The position numbers and the translations under genes were made by a program. A DNA stretch of 64,000 bases from Neonectria sp. B-13 (lineage: Eukaryota; Ascomycota; Sordariomycetes; Hypocreales; Nectriaceae): positions 124,001 to 188,000 of the forward strand of contig NOKP01000042.1 in NCBI GenBank assembly GCA_002682825.1. The letters are read 5' to 3'. Shown here in pieces: positions 37,045 through 49,472 of this stretch (within the stretch, counting starts at the first letter, position 1; each line of letters begins with the position of its first letter). The notes below the pieces were generated by a model. That model had not been told where the DNA came from and searched no databases. It saw only the letters and a program-made list of their open reading frames with translations.

Positions 37045-37473
37045 ATATAGTCCTAATATATTATTCTTCTTAAAAATAAAAAGTATTAATACTGTAATTT
37101 TATTAATAGATTATTCTATTTAATTATTCTAAAGATATTCTTTAATATATTCTTTTAGAAGCTTATTTTATTTCTTATTAATAAAATATAATAATTTATA
37201 TAAAGACTTTCTTTTTCTTAAAGATAAATAATATATTTTATTCTCTTTAGAACTAAAAAGTCTTTAGTTATTAGCTTATTAAAGTATTATTTATTTCTTT
37301 AAACTTAAAAAAAAGATTCTTAATCTATTCTCTATATTCTTATTTAATATATTTATTAACTATTTATTTAATAATAATATACTATAAATATATATTATAA
37401 ATGCTTTTTTATTATTCTTAATTAGGTTTTTTATAAAAGTCTTTAAATTTATTAAAATAATTAGTTTATAACT
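37045..37473. other. Unassigned AT-rich sequence
   Basis: About 430 bp without match to the repeat families or readable domain; target of the R2 insertion. Confidence 0.35.
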
Positions 37474-37485
37474 CTATAAATATGT

Positions 37486-38889
37486 ATTTATAGTAATTTT
37501 AGCCTTAGTTAATATTATCTAATAGATTAAGATAATATAGTAGATAATATATAGTAGTTAATATAGTAAGATTAGAGTTGTAAAATTAGCTAGTCTAGTA
37601 CTTTTTCTAGTCTATCTTTAAGCCCTTATTAAAATTAGATTCTTACTCTAAAAAAAAGAGAATTACATTCTTAGATAGCTCTTAAAAGCTAAAGTTGAAT
37701 AATATAATTATTCTATTTTTAGCTACTTAGATAAGTAAAAAGGTTCAAATTAGTCTACTGTTAGTACTAGTTCAATCCAAAAAGTGGACTAATTATAGAC
37801 TAATAGAGATTTCTAGCTAAAGAAAAAAGCTTAGATAATTAGGGTTCTAACTTAAGATACCTAAATACCTAGGCTATTACAATCTTAAATATCTTAATTT
37901 TAGGCTTAAAGACTAATTTTTAATAAAGGTTTCAATTTGGACTAGTAAGAATTTCAAGTGGACTAATTTTATAACCCTAAGTAAGATACTCTACCTAGCA
38001 CTATTAATCCTAATAACTTAAATATAATAAGCTTTCCTAGTAATATAGTTTATATTAATATTATATCTTAAGCCTATTTTTACAATCTATCTAAGTCCCT
38101 CTCTCTAACCTTAATATCTAATTTATAAAAAGCTTATCCTAAACTATAATATATATAAATAACTTAGTTATCTCTTATTAAGCTAATAAGTTAGGCTAGC
38201 CTTTTTCCCTCTTTCTTAATATACTATAATATAGTATTATACAACTATAATGCATACTATAATTGTCTACTATACTTTATAGCTAGATAGTAAAATATAA
38301 AGCTATAAAGTATATAAAATAGAATACTACTACTCCTTAGATAGAGAGATAAAAGCTACTAAGTATAAATAGTAACTTTACTAAACTAGACTTTATAGCC
38401 TTAGTAGCTTTAAGTCTAGCTATATAGTAATTAGTACTATTTAAAAGGTATATTTAGCTATATTTAGCTACTATTTACTCTTTAATAATAGAGCTATTAA
38501 GGTTAATAATATTAGCTTTATTATAGAAGAGAAAATACTACTTAAAGCTCTTATTAAGCAATTAGAGACTAGGTTAAATAATAAAGATAATAAAGTTATT
38601 ATTAAAGAATTATCTAGAGATAAATATACCCTTTGGTTCTAGAAGCTACTAAAGTGTATAGAACTAGTATAAATAGCTAGCTAGTCTACTATCTAGAAAT
38701 TGAGGGAAAAAGATTAATAAGGGTAGGATTATATAGAGTTAAGAAAAAACTTAGACTAGATAGAAAAGGTAGATAGGTTTAGGTTAGATATAAAGGTTAA
38801 TAAAAAGCGATAAAAACCAACTCAGCTTAAGATAAAGAAATTAATATATAATATAGTAATTATAATATATTAGGTTCTTTTATAGAAGG
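37486..38889 (+). mobile_element. R2 repeat copy, interrupted by a hAT element
   Basis: ATTTATAGTAATTTTAGCC to CTTTTATAGAAGG; flanks CTATAAATATGT (37474-37485) and CTATAAATATAT (38890-38901), a 12-bp TSD with one G/A change. Without the 407-bp hAT and its TSD it is 989 bp. Confidence 0.8.
37573..37979. mobile_element. hAT element 4 (MITE, 407 bp)
   Basis: TAGAGTTGTAAAATTAGC at the left and GGACTAATTTTATAACCCTA at the right, imperfect inverted ends. Perfect 8-bp TSD AGTAAGAT (37565-37572, 37980-37987). The R2 copies at 7030 and 47765 show the empty site. Confidence 0.85.
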
Positions 38890-39062
38890 CTATAAATATA
38901 TATAAGTATTAATTAATATATCTTTCTTATTTATTAAGTTTAATAATAAAAAGAGATTATTAATTCTAATAAGATATTATACTTTAGTAAATAATTATTA
39001 AATCTTTTAAGAATATTCTTAGGAATTAATTAAAAAGAATATTAATTAATAAACCTATAATA

Positions 39063-41098
39063 TTTAGATATAATAGTTCTTAGTAGTATATACCTAAAGA
39101 AAGAGCTAAAGATTAAATAGTATAAAAGGAAATAGAAAAAATAATAATATAATATGCTTAATACTTAAGTCTAAAGTAATAATAACTTAAGAAAATAAAA
39201 GTTTCTATTATAAAGTTAAGATATAAGTTTTACTACTTTAATTAGCTAGAAAAGCTAGATCTTAAAAAGGCTAAATCTTAGAAAAGTTAGATCTTAGAAA
39301 AGCTAGATCTTAAAAAAGGCTAAAACTTCTTAAGATAAAAGCCTAACTTATAAGGCTTTATACTTTCTAGATTATTCTTTTATATTTTATTTAACCTTTT
39401 ATATAATATAAAGACTATATAATTAATTATATAAAATAACTATTTTTTAAATTATACTATAATCTAATAAGCTCTTATTAAGCTATACTTATAGACTCTT
39501 ATATAACTTATATAACTTATTTTAAGTAAATCTAAGTCTTATTTTTAAGCTATAAATTATAGTTTAAAAGTCTAACTTATAAGATATAAAAGAGATTAAA
39601 ACTAATTAATACTCTAAGGCTAAAGAATTAGTTTAATTAATAGTCTTTAATTATTATATTTTACTATAAGATACAATCTAGCTTAATAAAGTAATAGCTT
39701 AATAGATTATAATAAAATAAGTCTTTCTAAAGAAATTAACTTTAAAGCTAGAAAGAAATAGTAATACTATTAATATAAAGAAAAGGTTTATTAATAGTCT
39801 AAAGTATAATAACTATATCTTATAAGTTATATAACTAATAAGTTACTATTAAAACTACTATTTAAACTACTATTTCTACTTATTTATAATTATACTAAAT
39901 TATATATTTCCTTTGCTTAAGCTTAACAAAGGGATAGATCTTTGGGTTTTAAACCTAATTATTAACTTTTACCCTCTTTAGCTTCTTAGAACTCCTTCTA
40001 CCAAATCCCTCTATACTTTATAACTAATGTTAAAAATAACTATAGGATTCCTTTGATTTCTAATGTATTATTCCTTTAGCTATAAGTTAATTAGAATAAT
40101 ATTACCTATTAACTATATAATCCATAAGGTATAGATAGGATTATATAGCTTTTTAAGGAACTCTTTCTTTATAGTAATAATATTATTATTCCTTTCTAGC
40201 TTTAGAGCTAACCTCTTTAGAAAGAGCTATTCTATTGCAATCTACTAGGCCATTACTATATTAAGCTATATTTCCTCTTATAGTAGAATATTATAGCTAA
40301 AGACTACTAATTAGATTAATTTCTTAGGTCTAAAGTAATTAATTATAAGCTATTTTATATACTTTAGGTTAAACCTTTAAGCTATAATTCATAGTATAGA
40401 AATAAGGCTTAGATATTCTTCTAATTTACTATATAAATTATATAAGAGCTTATATATATAGCTTAGTAAGAGCTTATTAAGCTATAGTATAATTTAGATA
40501 GAAATAGTTATCTTATACAATTAGTAGTATAATTATTATATTATATAGAAGGTTAAATAGAATTTAAAAAGCCTAGAAAGCATAAAGGCTAGGCTTTTAT
40601 CCTAAGGGGTTTTAGCCTTTTCTAAGATCTAGCTTTTCTAGCTAATTAGAGTAGTAAAACTTATACCTTAACTTTATAGTAGAAACTTTTATCTTCTTAA
40701 GTTATTATTACCTTAGGCTTAGGTATTAAGCCTATTATATTATTATTTTTTCTATATTCTTTTATACTATTTAACCTTTAGCCCTTTCTCTAATTATATA
40801 CTACTAAGGACTATTATATTTAAATAACTAATAAGTAATACTATACTAATTAATCTATAACTAAAGAAGTAATAATTGCATTAAAAAGCAAGAGAATCCT
40901 ATTATAATTATCTTTAATATTAGCTATAAAGCTATATAGAGAGATTTAATAGAGGGAGTTTAAAGAGGGTAAAAGCTAATAATTAGGTTTAAAATCTAAA
41001 GATCTATCCCCTTATTAAGCTTAAGTAAAGGAAATATATAATCTAGTATAATTATTAATAAGTAGAAATAGTAGTTTAAATAGTAGTTTTAATAGTAA
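39063..41098 (-). mobile_element. R1 copy (host) split by R1
   Basis: From TTTAGATATAATAGTTC to GTAGTTTTAATAGTA, interrupted at 39844-40823. Heavily mutated. The preceding 38902-39062 is unassigned. Confidence 0.75.
39844..40823 (+). mobile_element. R1 retroelement copy nested in R1
   Basis: Perfect 13-bp TSD ATAACTAATAAGT (39831-39843, 40824-40836). Confidence 0.85.
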
Positions 41099-41189
41099 TC
41101 TAAATAATATAATAATTATATTATTAATTATATAAAATTATTATTATTTAAATTATATTATAGTTTAATAAGCTTTTACTAAGCTATAT

Positions 41190-42282
41190 TTAGATATAAT
41201 AGTCCTTAGTAGTACATACCTAAAGAAGGGGCTAAAGGTTAAACAGTATAAAAGAAAACAGAAAAAACAATAGTATAATAGGCTTAATACTTAAGCCTAA
41301 GGCAATAATAACTCAAGGAGATAAAAGTTTCTACTGTAAAGTTAAGGTATAAGTTTTGCTGCCCCAATCAGCTAGAAAAGCTAGATCTTGGAAAAGCTAG
41401 ATCTTGGAAAAGCTAGACCTTGGAAAAGCTAGATCTTAGAAAAGGCTAAAACCCCTTAGGATAAAAGCCCGGCCTGCAAGGTAACCTCTGCGCTTTCCAG
41501 GCTCTTCGCATTCCATCCGACCTTCCAAACAATACAACAACCACACCACCGATCGCACAAGATAACTGCCTTCTGAATCGCACTACAGCCCAGCGAGCCC
41601 TCACCAAGCTATACCTATAGGCTCTTATACAACCTATATAGCCTATTTCAAGAGGATCCAAGCCTCATTTCTAAGCTATAAATTATAGTTTAAAAGTCTA
41701 ACCTATAAGATATAAAAGAGGTCAAAACCAATCAATGCCCTAAGGCTAAGGAATTAGTCCAGTTAGTAGTCTTTGGTTATTGCATCCTACTACAAGATAG
41801 AATCCAGCCTAATAGAGCAACAGCCTAGTGGATTACAATAGAACAGGTCTTTCTAGAGGGGCTAGCTTTAAAGCTAGAAAGGAACAGCAATACTACCGAT
41901 GTAGAGAAGAGGTTCATTGATAGTCTGAAGCACAATGACTATGTCTCATGGGTCATGCAGCTGATGAGCAACGCTGTAACAACCAACCTGCAACCGAAGG
42001 AGTAATGACCACATTGGAAAGCGAGAGAATCCTACTGTGGTCATCTCTAACATCAGCCACGAAGCTGCGTGGAGGGATTTGGCGGAGGGAGTTCTAGGAA
42101 GCCTGATGGTCGTTCCTAGCGTCAGCGGACTGACGGTGGCTGTCATGGAGGGGGCAAAAGTCAATAATTAGGTTCAAAATCCAAAGATCTATCCCCCCGT
42201 TAAGCTCAAGCAAAGGAAACACATGATTTAGCGCAATCGCGGATAAGTAGAAACAGTAGTCCAAACAGTAGTTTCAACAGTA
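41190..42282 (-). mobile_element. R1 retroelement copy, least mutated in the window
   Basis: 1093 bp with near-normal base composition over most of its length; reference copy for the family. Perfect 14-bp TSD TTACTAAGCTATAT (41176-41189, 42283-42296). Carries the longest version of the variable module (42060-42160) and four 16-bp units at about 41379-41440. It is inserted in an older, very AT-rich R1 fragment (41099-41189, 42283-42504). Confidence 0.9.
41562..42171 (+). pseudogene. R1-encoded ORF remnant (~200 codons), unknown protein
   Basis: On the strand opposite to the R1 tail, one frame is protein-like for about 200 codons: ATA (for ATG, cf. ATG at 34918) ACT GCC TTC, a stop for Arg, IALQPSEPSPSYTYRLL..., VKTNQCPKAKELVQL, VFLEGLALKLERNSNTTD, KRFIDSLKHNDYVSWVMQLM, VTTNLQPKE. 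Then, after a 4-nt insertion near 42006, VVISNISHEAAWRDLAEG, GSLMVVPSVSGLTVAVMEG and TAG at 42169-42171. The few stops inside are TGA/TAA/TAG explainable by RIP. I recognise no domain. The opposite strand of the same region is also open for ~70 codons, so coding is likely but not proven. Confidence 0.45.
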
Positions 42283-42504
42283 TTACTAAGCTATATATAT
42301 AGGCTTTATATAATTTATATAATAAATTAAAAGAATATTTAAGTTTTATTTTTATATTATAAATTATAACTTAAAAGTCTAATCTAAATTATATAAAATA
42401 GTTCATAATTAATTATTTTAAACCTAAGAAATTAGTTTAATTAATAATCTTTAATTATAATATTCTATTATAAAAGGAAATATAACTTAATATAATAATA
42501 GCTT

Positions 42505-43513
42505 TTACTATTAAAACTACTATTTGGACTACTGTTTCTACCTATCTATAATTGTACTAAACAGTTATATATTTCCTTTGCTTAAGCTTAATAGAGGGAT
42601 AGATCTTTAGATTTTAAACCTAATTATTAAGTTTTGCCCCCTCTAGCTTCTAACTCCCTCTACCAAATCACTCTATACTTTATAGCCAATATTAGAGATA
42701 ACTATAGTAGGATTCCTTTAGTTTCTAATATATTACTACTTTAACTATAGATTAATTAGAATAATATTATCTATTAACTATATAATCTATAGGGTAAAGA
42801 TAAGATTGTATAGCTTCTTAAGAAACTCTTTCTCTATAGTAATAATATTATTATTCCTTTCTAGCTTTAGAGCTAGCCTCTCTAGAAAAAGCTATTCTAT
42901 TATAATCTACTAAGCTATTATTATATTAAGTTAGATTCTATCTTATAGTAGGATATTATAATTAAAGACTACTAATTAGACTAATTTCTTAAGTCTAAAG
43001 TAATTAATTATAAGCTATTTTATATACTTTAGGTTAGACTTTTAAGCTATAATTTATAGTATAGAAATAAGGCTTAAATGTTCTTTTAATTCAATATATA
43101 GGTTATATAAGAGCTTATATATATAACTTAGTAAGAGCTTACTAGACTATAGTGTAATTTGGATAGTAGTTATTTTATATAATTAATAGTATAGTTATTA
43201 TATTGTTTAAAAGGTTAAATAGAATATAAAAAGCCTAAAAAGTATAGAGATTACCTTATAGACTAAGCTTTTATCCTAAGGGGTTTTAGCCTTTTCTAAG
43301 GTTTAGCTTTTCTAAGATCTAGCTTTTCTAGCTAATTAGAATAGTAAAACTTATATCTTAACTTTATAGTAGAAACTTTTATTTCCTTAAGTTATTATTA
43401 TCTTAAGCTTAAGTATTAAGCCTATTATACTATTATTTTTTCTATTTTCTTATATATTATTTAACTTTTAGCCTTTTCTCTAAATATATATTACTAAAGA
43501 CTATTATATCTAA
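42505..43513 (+). mobile_element. R1 retroelement copy
   Basis: 13-bp TSD ATAATAATAGCTT (42492-42504, 43514-43526). Inserted in the old R1 fragment that continues at 43514. Confidence 0.85.
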
Positions 43514-44937
43514 ATAATAATAGCTTAATAAATTATAATAGAATAACTCTTTTTAAAAGATTAACTTTAAAGCTAAAAAAGAATTATAATATTATTATTA
43601 TAGAAAAGAAGTTTATTAAGAAATCATATTATTCTATTTATATTTTATAGATTATATAATTAATAAATAATATTATTCTAATTAATCTATAACTAAAAGA
43701 ATAATATATTAGAAACTAAAAGAATTCTATAATTATCTTTAATATTAGTTATAAAGTATAAAGAGATTTAATAGAAAGAGTTCTATAGAAGGGATAAAAG
43801 TTAATAATTAGGTTTAAAATCTAAAGATCTATCTTTTTATAAAACTTAAATAAAAAAAATATATAATTTAATATAATTATAAATAAATAAGATTATAAAA
43901 TTAATTAGTATATATTAATTAAATATTAAAAGTTTTAGTATTAATTAGTATTTAGTATTTTTAAATTAGTATTAATTAGTATTATTTTATATTAATATTA
44001 ATTAATTTAAATTAGTATTTAATTAGTATTTAGTATTTTAAATTAGTATTTAATTAATAAAATACTAATTATTAAAATCTAAAATATATAATAAATAATA
44101 TATTAAATCCTATAAATAGATATAAATATATATTTTAGAACTATCCTAAGATTAAGTATATAAATATTTTATATCTTTAAATAAAAATTATTATATATTT
44201 TTTAATATTATTAAAACTATTATTTAAACTATTATTTAAATTACTATTTCTATTTATTTATAATTATACTAAATAGTTATATATTTCCTTTACTTAAGCT
44301 TAATAAGAGAATAAATCTTTAGATTTTAAATCTAATTATTAACTTTTATCCCTTTTATCTACTAATACTAAGAATAATTATTAGGCTTTTAACTCTTTTT
44401 ACTAAATCCTTTTATACTTTATAGTTAATTAGTAGGATTCTCTTAGTTTTTAATATATTACTTTTTTAGCTATAGATTAATTAGAATAATATTATTTATT
44501 AATTATATAATTTATAAGATATAAATAGAGTTATATAACTTCTTAAGGAATTCTTTTTCTATAATAGTAATATTATTATTCCTTTTTAGCTTTAAAGTTA
44601 GTCTCTTTAGAAAAAGCTATTCTATTATAATCTATTAGGCTATTATTATATTAAGTTATATTTTTTCTTATAGTAAAATATTATAGCTAAAAACTATTAA
44701 TTAGATTAATTTCTTAAGTTTAAAATAATTAATTATAAACTATTTTATATACCTTAAGTTAAACTTTTAAGTTATAATTTATAGTATAAAAATAAAGCTT
44801 AAATATTCTTTTAATTTATTATATAAATTATATAAAAGCTTATATATATAGCTTAATAAGAGCTTATTAAGCTATAATATAATTTAAATAATAGTTATTT
44901 TATATAATTAGTAATATAATTATTATATTATATAAAA

Positions 44938-47070
44938 GTATTATTAAAACTACTATTTAAACTATTATTTCTATCTATTTATAATTATATTAAATTATAT
45001 ATTTCTTTTATTTAAGCTTAATAAAAGAATAAATCTTTAGATTTTAAATCTAATTATTAACTTTTATTCTTTTTATTATTATTAGTTTATTAATACTAAG
45101 AATAACTATTAGACTTTTTAGAACTCTTTTTACTAAATTCCTTTATACTTTATAGCTAATATTAGAAATAATTATAATAAGATTCTCTTAGTTTCTAATA
45201 TATTACTCTTTTAGCTATAAGTTAATTAGAATAATATTATCTATTAATTATATAATTTATAAGGTAGAGATAGAATTATATAGCTTCTTAAGGAACTTCT
45301 TCTTTATAGTAGTAATATTCACTATTAAAACTACTGTTTAGACTACTATTTCTACTTATCTATAATTGCACTAAATTATATATTTCCTTTGCTTAAGCTT
45401 AATAGAGGGATAGATCTTTGGATTTTGAACCTAATTATTGACTTTTGCCCCCTCTAGCTTCCAACTCCCTCTACTAAATCCCTCTATACAGCTTTATGGC
45501 TAATATTAAAGATAACTATAGTAAGATTCCCTTGGTTTCTAATGCATTACTCCTTTAGCTGTAGATTGATCAGAATAATATTACCTATTAACTGTATAAT
45601 CCATAAGGCATAGATAGGGTTATATAGCTTCTTAAGGAACTCCTTCTCTATAGTAGTAATATTACTATTCCTTTCTAGCTTTAGAGCTAGCCTTTCTAGA
45701 AAGAGCTATTCTATTATAATCCATTAAGTAATTACTATATTAAGCTTTATTTTCTCTTATAATAGGATATTATAGCTAAAGACTATTAATTAGACTAACT
45801 CTTTAGGTCTAAAGTAGTTAATTATAGGCTATTTTATATGCTTTAGGCTAGACTTTTAAGCTATAATTTATAGTATAGAAATAAGGCTTAAATGTTCTTT
45901 TAATTCAATATATAGGTTATATAAGAGCTTATATATATAGCTTAGTAAGAGCTTATTAAGCTATAGTGCAATTTGGATAGTAATTATCTTATATAATTAG
46001 TAGTATAATTGTTATATTATTTAGAAGGTTGAATAGAATGTAAAAAGGTAACCTAGAAAGTGTAAAGCCTTATAGGCTGGGCTTTTATCCTAAGGGGTTT
46101 TAGCCTTTTCTAAGGTTTAGCTTTTCTAAGATCTAGCTTTTCTAAGATCTAGCTTTTCTAAGATCTAACTTTTCCAAGATCTAGCTTTTCTAGCTAATTA
46201 AAGTAGTAAAACTTATATCTTAACTTTATAGTAGAAACTTTTATCTCCTTAAGTTATTATTACCTTAGGCTTAAGTATTAAGCCTATTATACTATTGTTT
46301 TTTCTATTTTCTTTTATACTATTTAACCTTTAGCCTCTTCTCTAGGTATATACTACTAAGAACTATTATATCTAAATAGTAGTAATATTATTATTCCTTT
46401 TTAGCTTTAGAGCTAGCCTCTTTAGAAAGAGCTATTCTATTATAATCTATTAGACTATTATTATATTAAGCTAGATTCTATTTTATAGTAGGATATTATA
46501 ACTAAAGACTACTAATTAAACTAATTTCTTAAGTCTAAAGTAATTAATTATAAGCTATTTTATATACTTTAAGCTAGACTTTTAAGTTATAATTTATAGT
46601 ATAGAAATAAGGCTGGAATATTCTTTTAATTTAATATATAGATTATATAAAAGCCTATATATATAGCTTAGTAAGAGCTTACTAAGCTATAATACAATTT
46701 AAATAGTTATTTTATATAATTAATAGTATAATTATTATATTATTTAAAAGATTAAATAAAATATAAAAAGATAAGTAATCTAAAAAGTATAAAGCCTTAT
46801 AGGCTGAGCTTTTATCCTAAGGGGTTTTAGCCTTTTCTAAGATCTAGCTTTTCTAAGATTTAGCTTTTTTAAGATCTAACTTTTCTAGCTAATTAAAGCA
46901 GTAAAACTTATACCTTAACTTTATAATAGAAACTTTTATTTTCTTAAGTTATTATTATCTTAAGCTTAAGTATTAAGCCTATTATATTATTATTCTTTCT
47001 ATTTTCTTTTATATTATTTAACTTTTAGTCTTTTCTCTAAATATATATTACTAAAGACTATTATATTTAA
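44938..47070 (+). mobile_element. R1 copy at the duplication junction, split by R1
   Basis: R1 begins at about 44938, is interrupted at 45320-46375, and resumes to TATTTAA at 47070. The sequence following (ATAATAATAGTTTAATAAAT) equals the 3' flank of the R1 at 42505-43513, as expected if an unequal exchange between R1 copies made the duplication. Confidence 0.65.
45320..46375 (+). mobile_element. R1 retroelement copy (young)
   Basis: Perfect 14-bp TSD ATAGTAGTAATATT (45306-45319, 46376-46389). Five or so minisatellite units near 46118-46190. Confidence 0.9.
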
Positions 47071-47685
47071 ATAATAATAGTTTAATAAATTATAATAGAA
47101 TAATTCTTTTTAAAGAGATTAGCTTTAAAGCTAAAAAAGAATTATAATATTATTATTATAGAAAAGAAGTTTATTAAAAAGTTATATTATTTTATTTATA
47201 CTTTATAAATTATATAATTAATAGATAATATTATTCTAATTAATCTATAATTAAAGGAATAATATATTAGAAACTAAAAGAATTTTATAATTATTTTTAA
47301 TATTAATTATAAAATATAAAAGAATTTAATAGAAAGAGTTCTATAGAAAGAATAAAAGTTAATAATTAGGTTTAAAATCTAAAGATTTATTCTTTTATAA
47401 AACTTAAGTAAAAAAAATATATAATTTAATATAATTATAGATAAATAAGATTATAAAATTAATTAATATATATTAATTAAATATTAAAAGTTTTAGTATT
47501 AATTAGTATTTAGTATTTTTAAATTAGTATTAATTAGTATTATTTTATATTAATACTAATTAATTTAAATTAGTATTTAATTAGTATTTAGTATTTTAAA
47601 TTAGTATTTAATTAATAAAATACTAATTATTAAAATCTAAAATATATAATAAATAATATATTAAATCCTATAGATAGATATAAAT

Positions 47686-48725
47686 ATTTATAGTAATTTT
47701 AGCCTTAGTTAATATTATTTAATAAATTAAGATAATATAATAGATAATATATAATAGTTAATATAATAAGATATTATACTTAGTACTATTAATCCTAATA
47801 ACTTAAATATAGTAAGCTTTCCTAGTAATATGGTTTATATTAATATTATACCTTAAGCTTGTTTTTATAATCTATTTAGGTTCTTTTCTCTAACCTTAAT
47901 ATCTAATTCATAAAAAGCTTATTCTAAACTATAGTATATATAAATAACTATCTTTTATTAAGCTAATAAGTCTAGCTAGCCTTCTTCCCTCTTTCTTAAT
48001 ATACTATAATATAGTATAATATAATCATAATACATTCTACTATTATCTATTATATCTTATAACCTAATAGTAAGAAATAGAGCTATAAGGTATATAAAAT
48101 AGAATACTATTACTCTCTAGATAGAGAGATTAAGCCTATTAAGTATAAATAGTAGCTTTATTAAGCTAAAATCTATAATCTTAATAGCTTTAAGTCTAAC
48201 TATATAATAGTTAGTACTATCTAAATAGTATATCTAGCTATATTTAGTTACTACTTACTCCTAAATAATAAAGGTATTAAAGTTAATAATATTAGCTTTA
48301 TTAGAAAGAAAAAGGAGTTTCTTAAAAAGCTTACTAAAAGATTAAAAGCTAGATTATACTAGGATAAAGCTATTATTAATAAATTAACTAAAGATAAATA
48401 TACTCTATGGTTCTAGGAGCTGCTAGGGTATGTAGAGCTAGTATAGATGGCTAGTTAGTCTGCTGTATTAAAGACAATGAGTCTTAGCCTGATAGGCATA
48501 GTATGAAAAGACTTATACATTGTGAAATCGGGGGGAAAAGGACTAACAAGGGTGGGATTATGTGCTGGGAATAGGGTTAAGGAAAAACTTAGACTGAATG
48601 GAAAAGATAGATAGGTTTAGGTTAGATGCAAAGGTTAATAAAGAACTTTAAAACCAATTAGGCTTAAGATAAAGAAATCAATATATAATATAGTAATTAT
48701 TATATATTAGGTTCCCTTATAGAAG
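47686..48725 (+). mobile_element. R2 repeat copy (1040 bp), reference
   Basis: ATTTATAGTAATTTTAGCC to TTCCCTTATAGAAG, perfect 13-bp TSD GATAGATATAAAT (47673-47685, 48726-48738). The unit-I copy of the duplication at 44120 shows the empty site. The last 300 bp keep near-normal composition. One sense frame is protein-like from about 48255 to 48600 (NNISFIRKKKEFLKKL, DKYTLWF, ELLGYVELV, SAVLKTMSLSLIGIV, DLYIVKSGGKGLTRVGLCAG) with RIP-type stops between the pieces. I recognise no domain. Confidence 0.8.
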
Positions 48726-49472
48726 GATAGATATAAATATATATTTTAGAACTATCCTAAGATTAAGTATATAAATATTTTATATCTTTAAATAAAAATT
48801 ATTATATATCTTTTAATACTATTAAAACTACTATTTAAATTACTATTTAAACTACTATTTCTACTTATCTATAATTATACTAAATAGTTATATATTTCCT
48901 TTGTTTAAGCTTAATAAGAGAATAAATCTTTAGATTTTAAACCTAATTATTAACTTTTACTTTTTCTATCTACTAATACTAAGAATAACTATTAGGCTTT
49001 TAACTCTTTCTATTAAATCCTTTTATACTTTATAGCTAATTAGTAGGATTCCTTTAGTTTCTAATATATTATGTCTTTAGCTATAGGTTAATTAGAATAA
49101 TATTATCTATTAATTATATAATCTATAAAGTATAAATAAAGTTATATAACTTCTTAAGGAACTCTTTTTCTATAATAGTAATATTATTATTCCTTTCTAG
49201 CTTTAAAGCTAGTTTTTTTTAGAAAAAGCTATTCTATTATAATCTATTAAGTTATTATTATATTAAGTTATATTTCCTTTTATAGTAAGATATTATAACT
49301 AAAAACTATTAATTAGATTAATTTCTTAAGTTTAAAATAATTAATTATAAACTATTTTATATACCTTAAGTTAAACTTTTAAGTTATAATTTATAATATA
49401 AAAATAAAGCTTAAATATTCTTTTAATTTATTATATAGATTATATAAAAGCTTATATATATAACTTAATAAG

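Noticed and set aside
41446..41661. 71-codon minus-strand frame in the least mutated R1
   Set aside because: Overlaps the better-supported plus-strand R1 frame and is disrupted in other copies.
42001..42165. R1 module variation as plain alternative splicing captured in retrocopies
   Set aside because: Although right borders are mostly AG, most left borders are not GT and some omissions are only 3 nt. Kept as an unexplained pattern instead.
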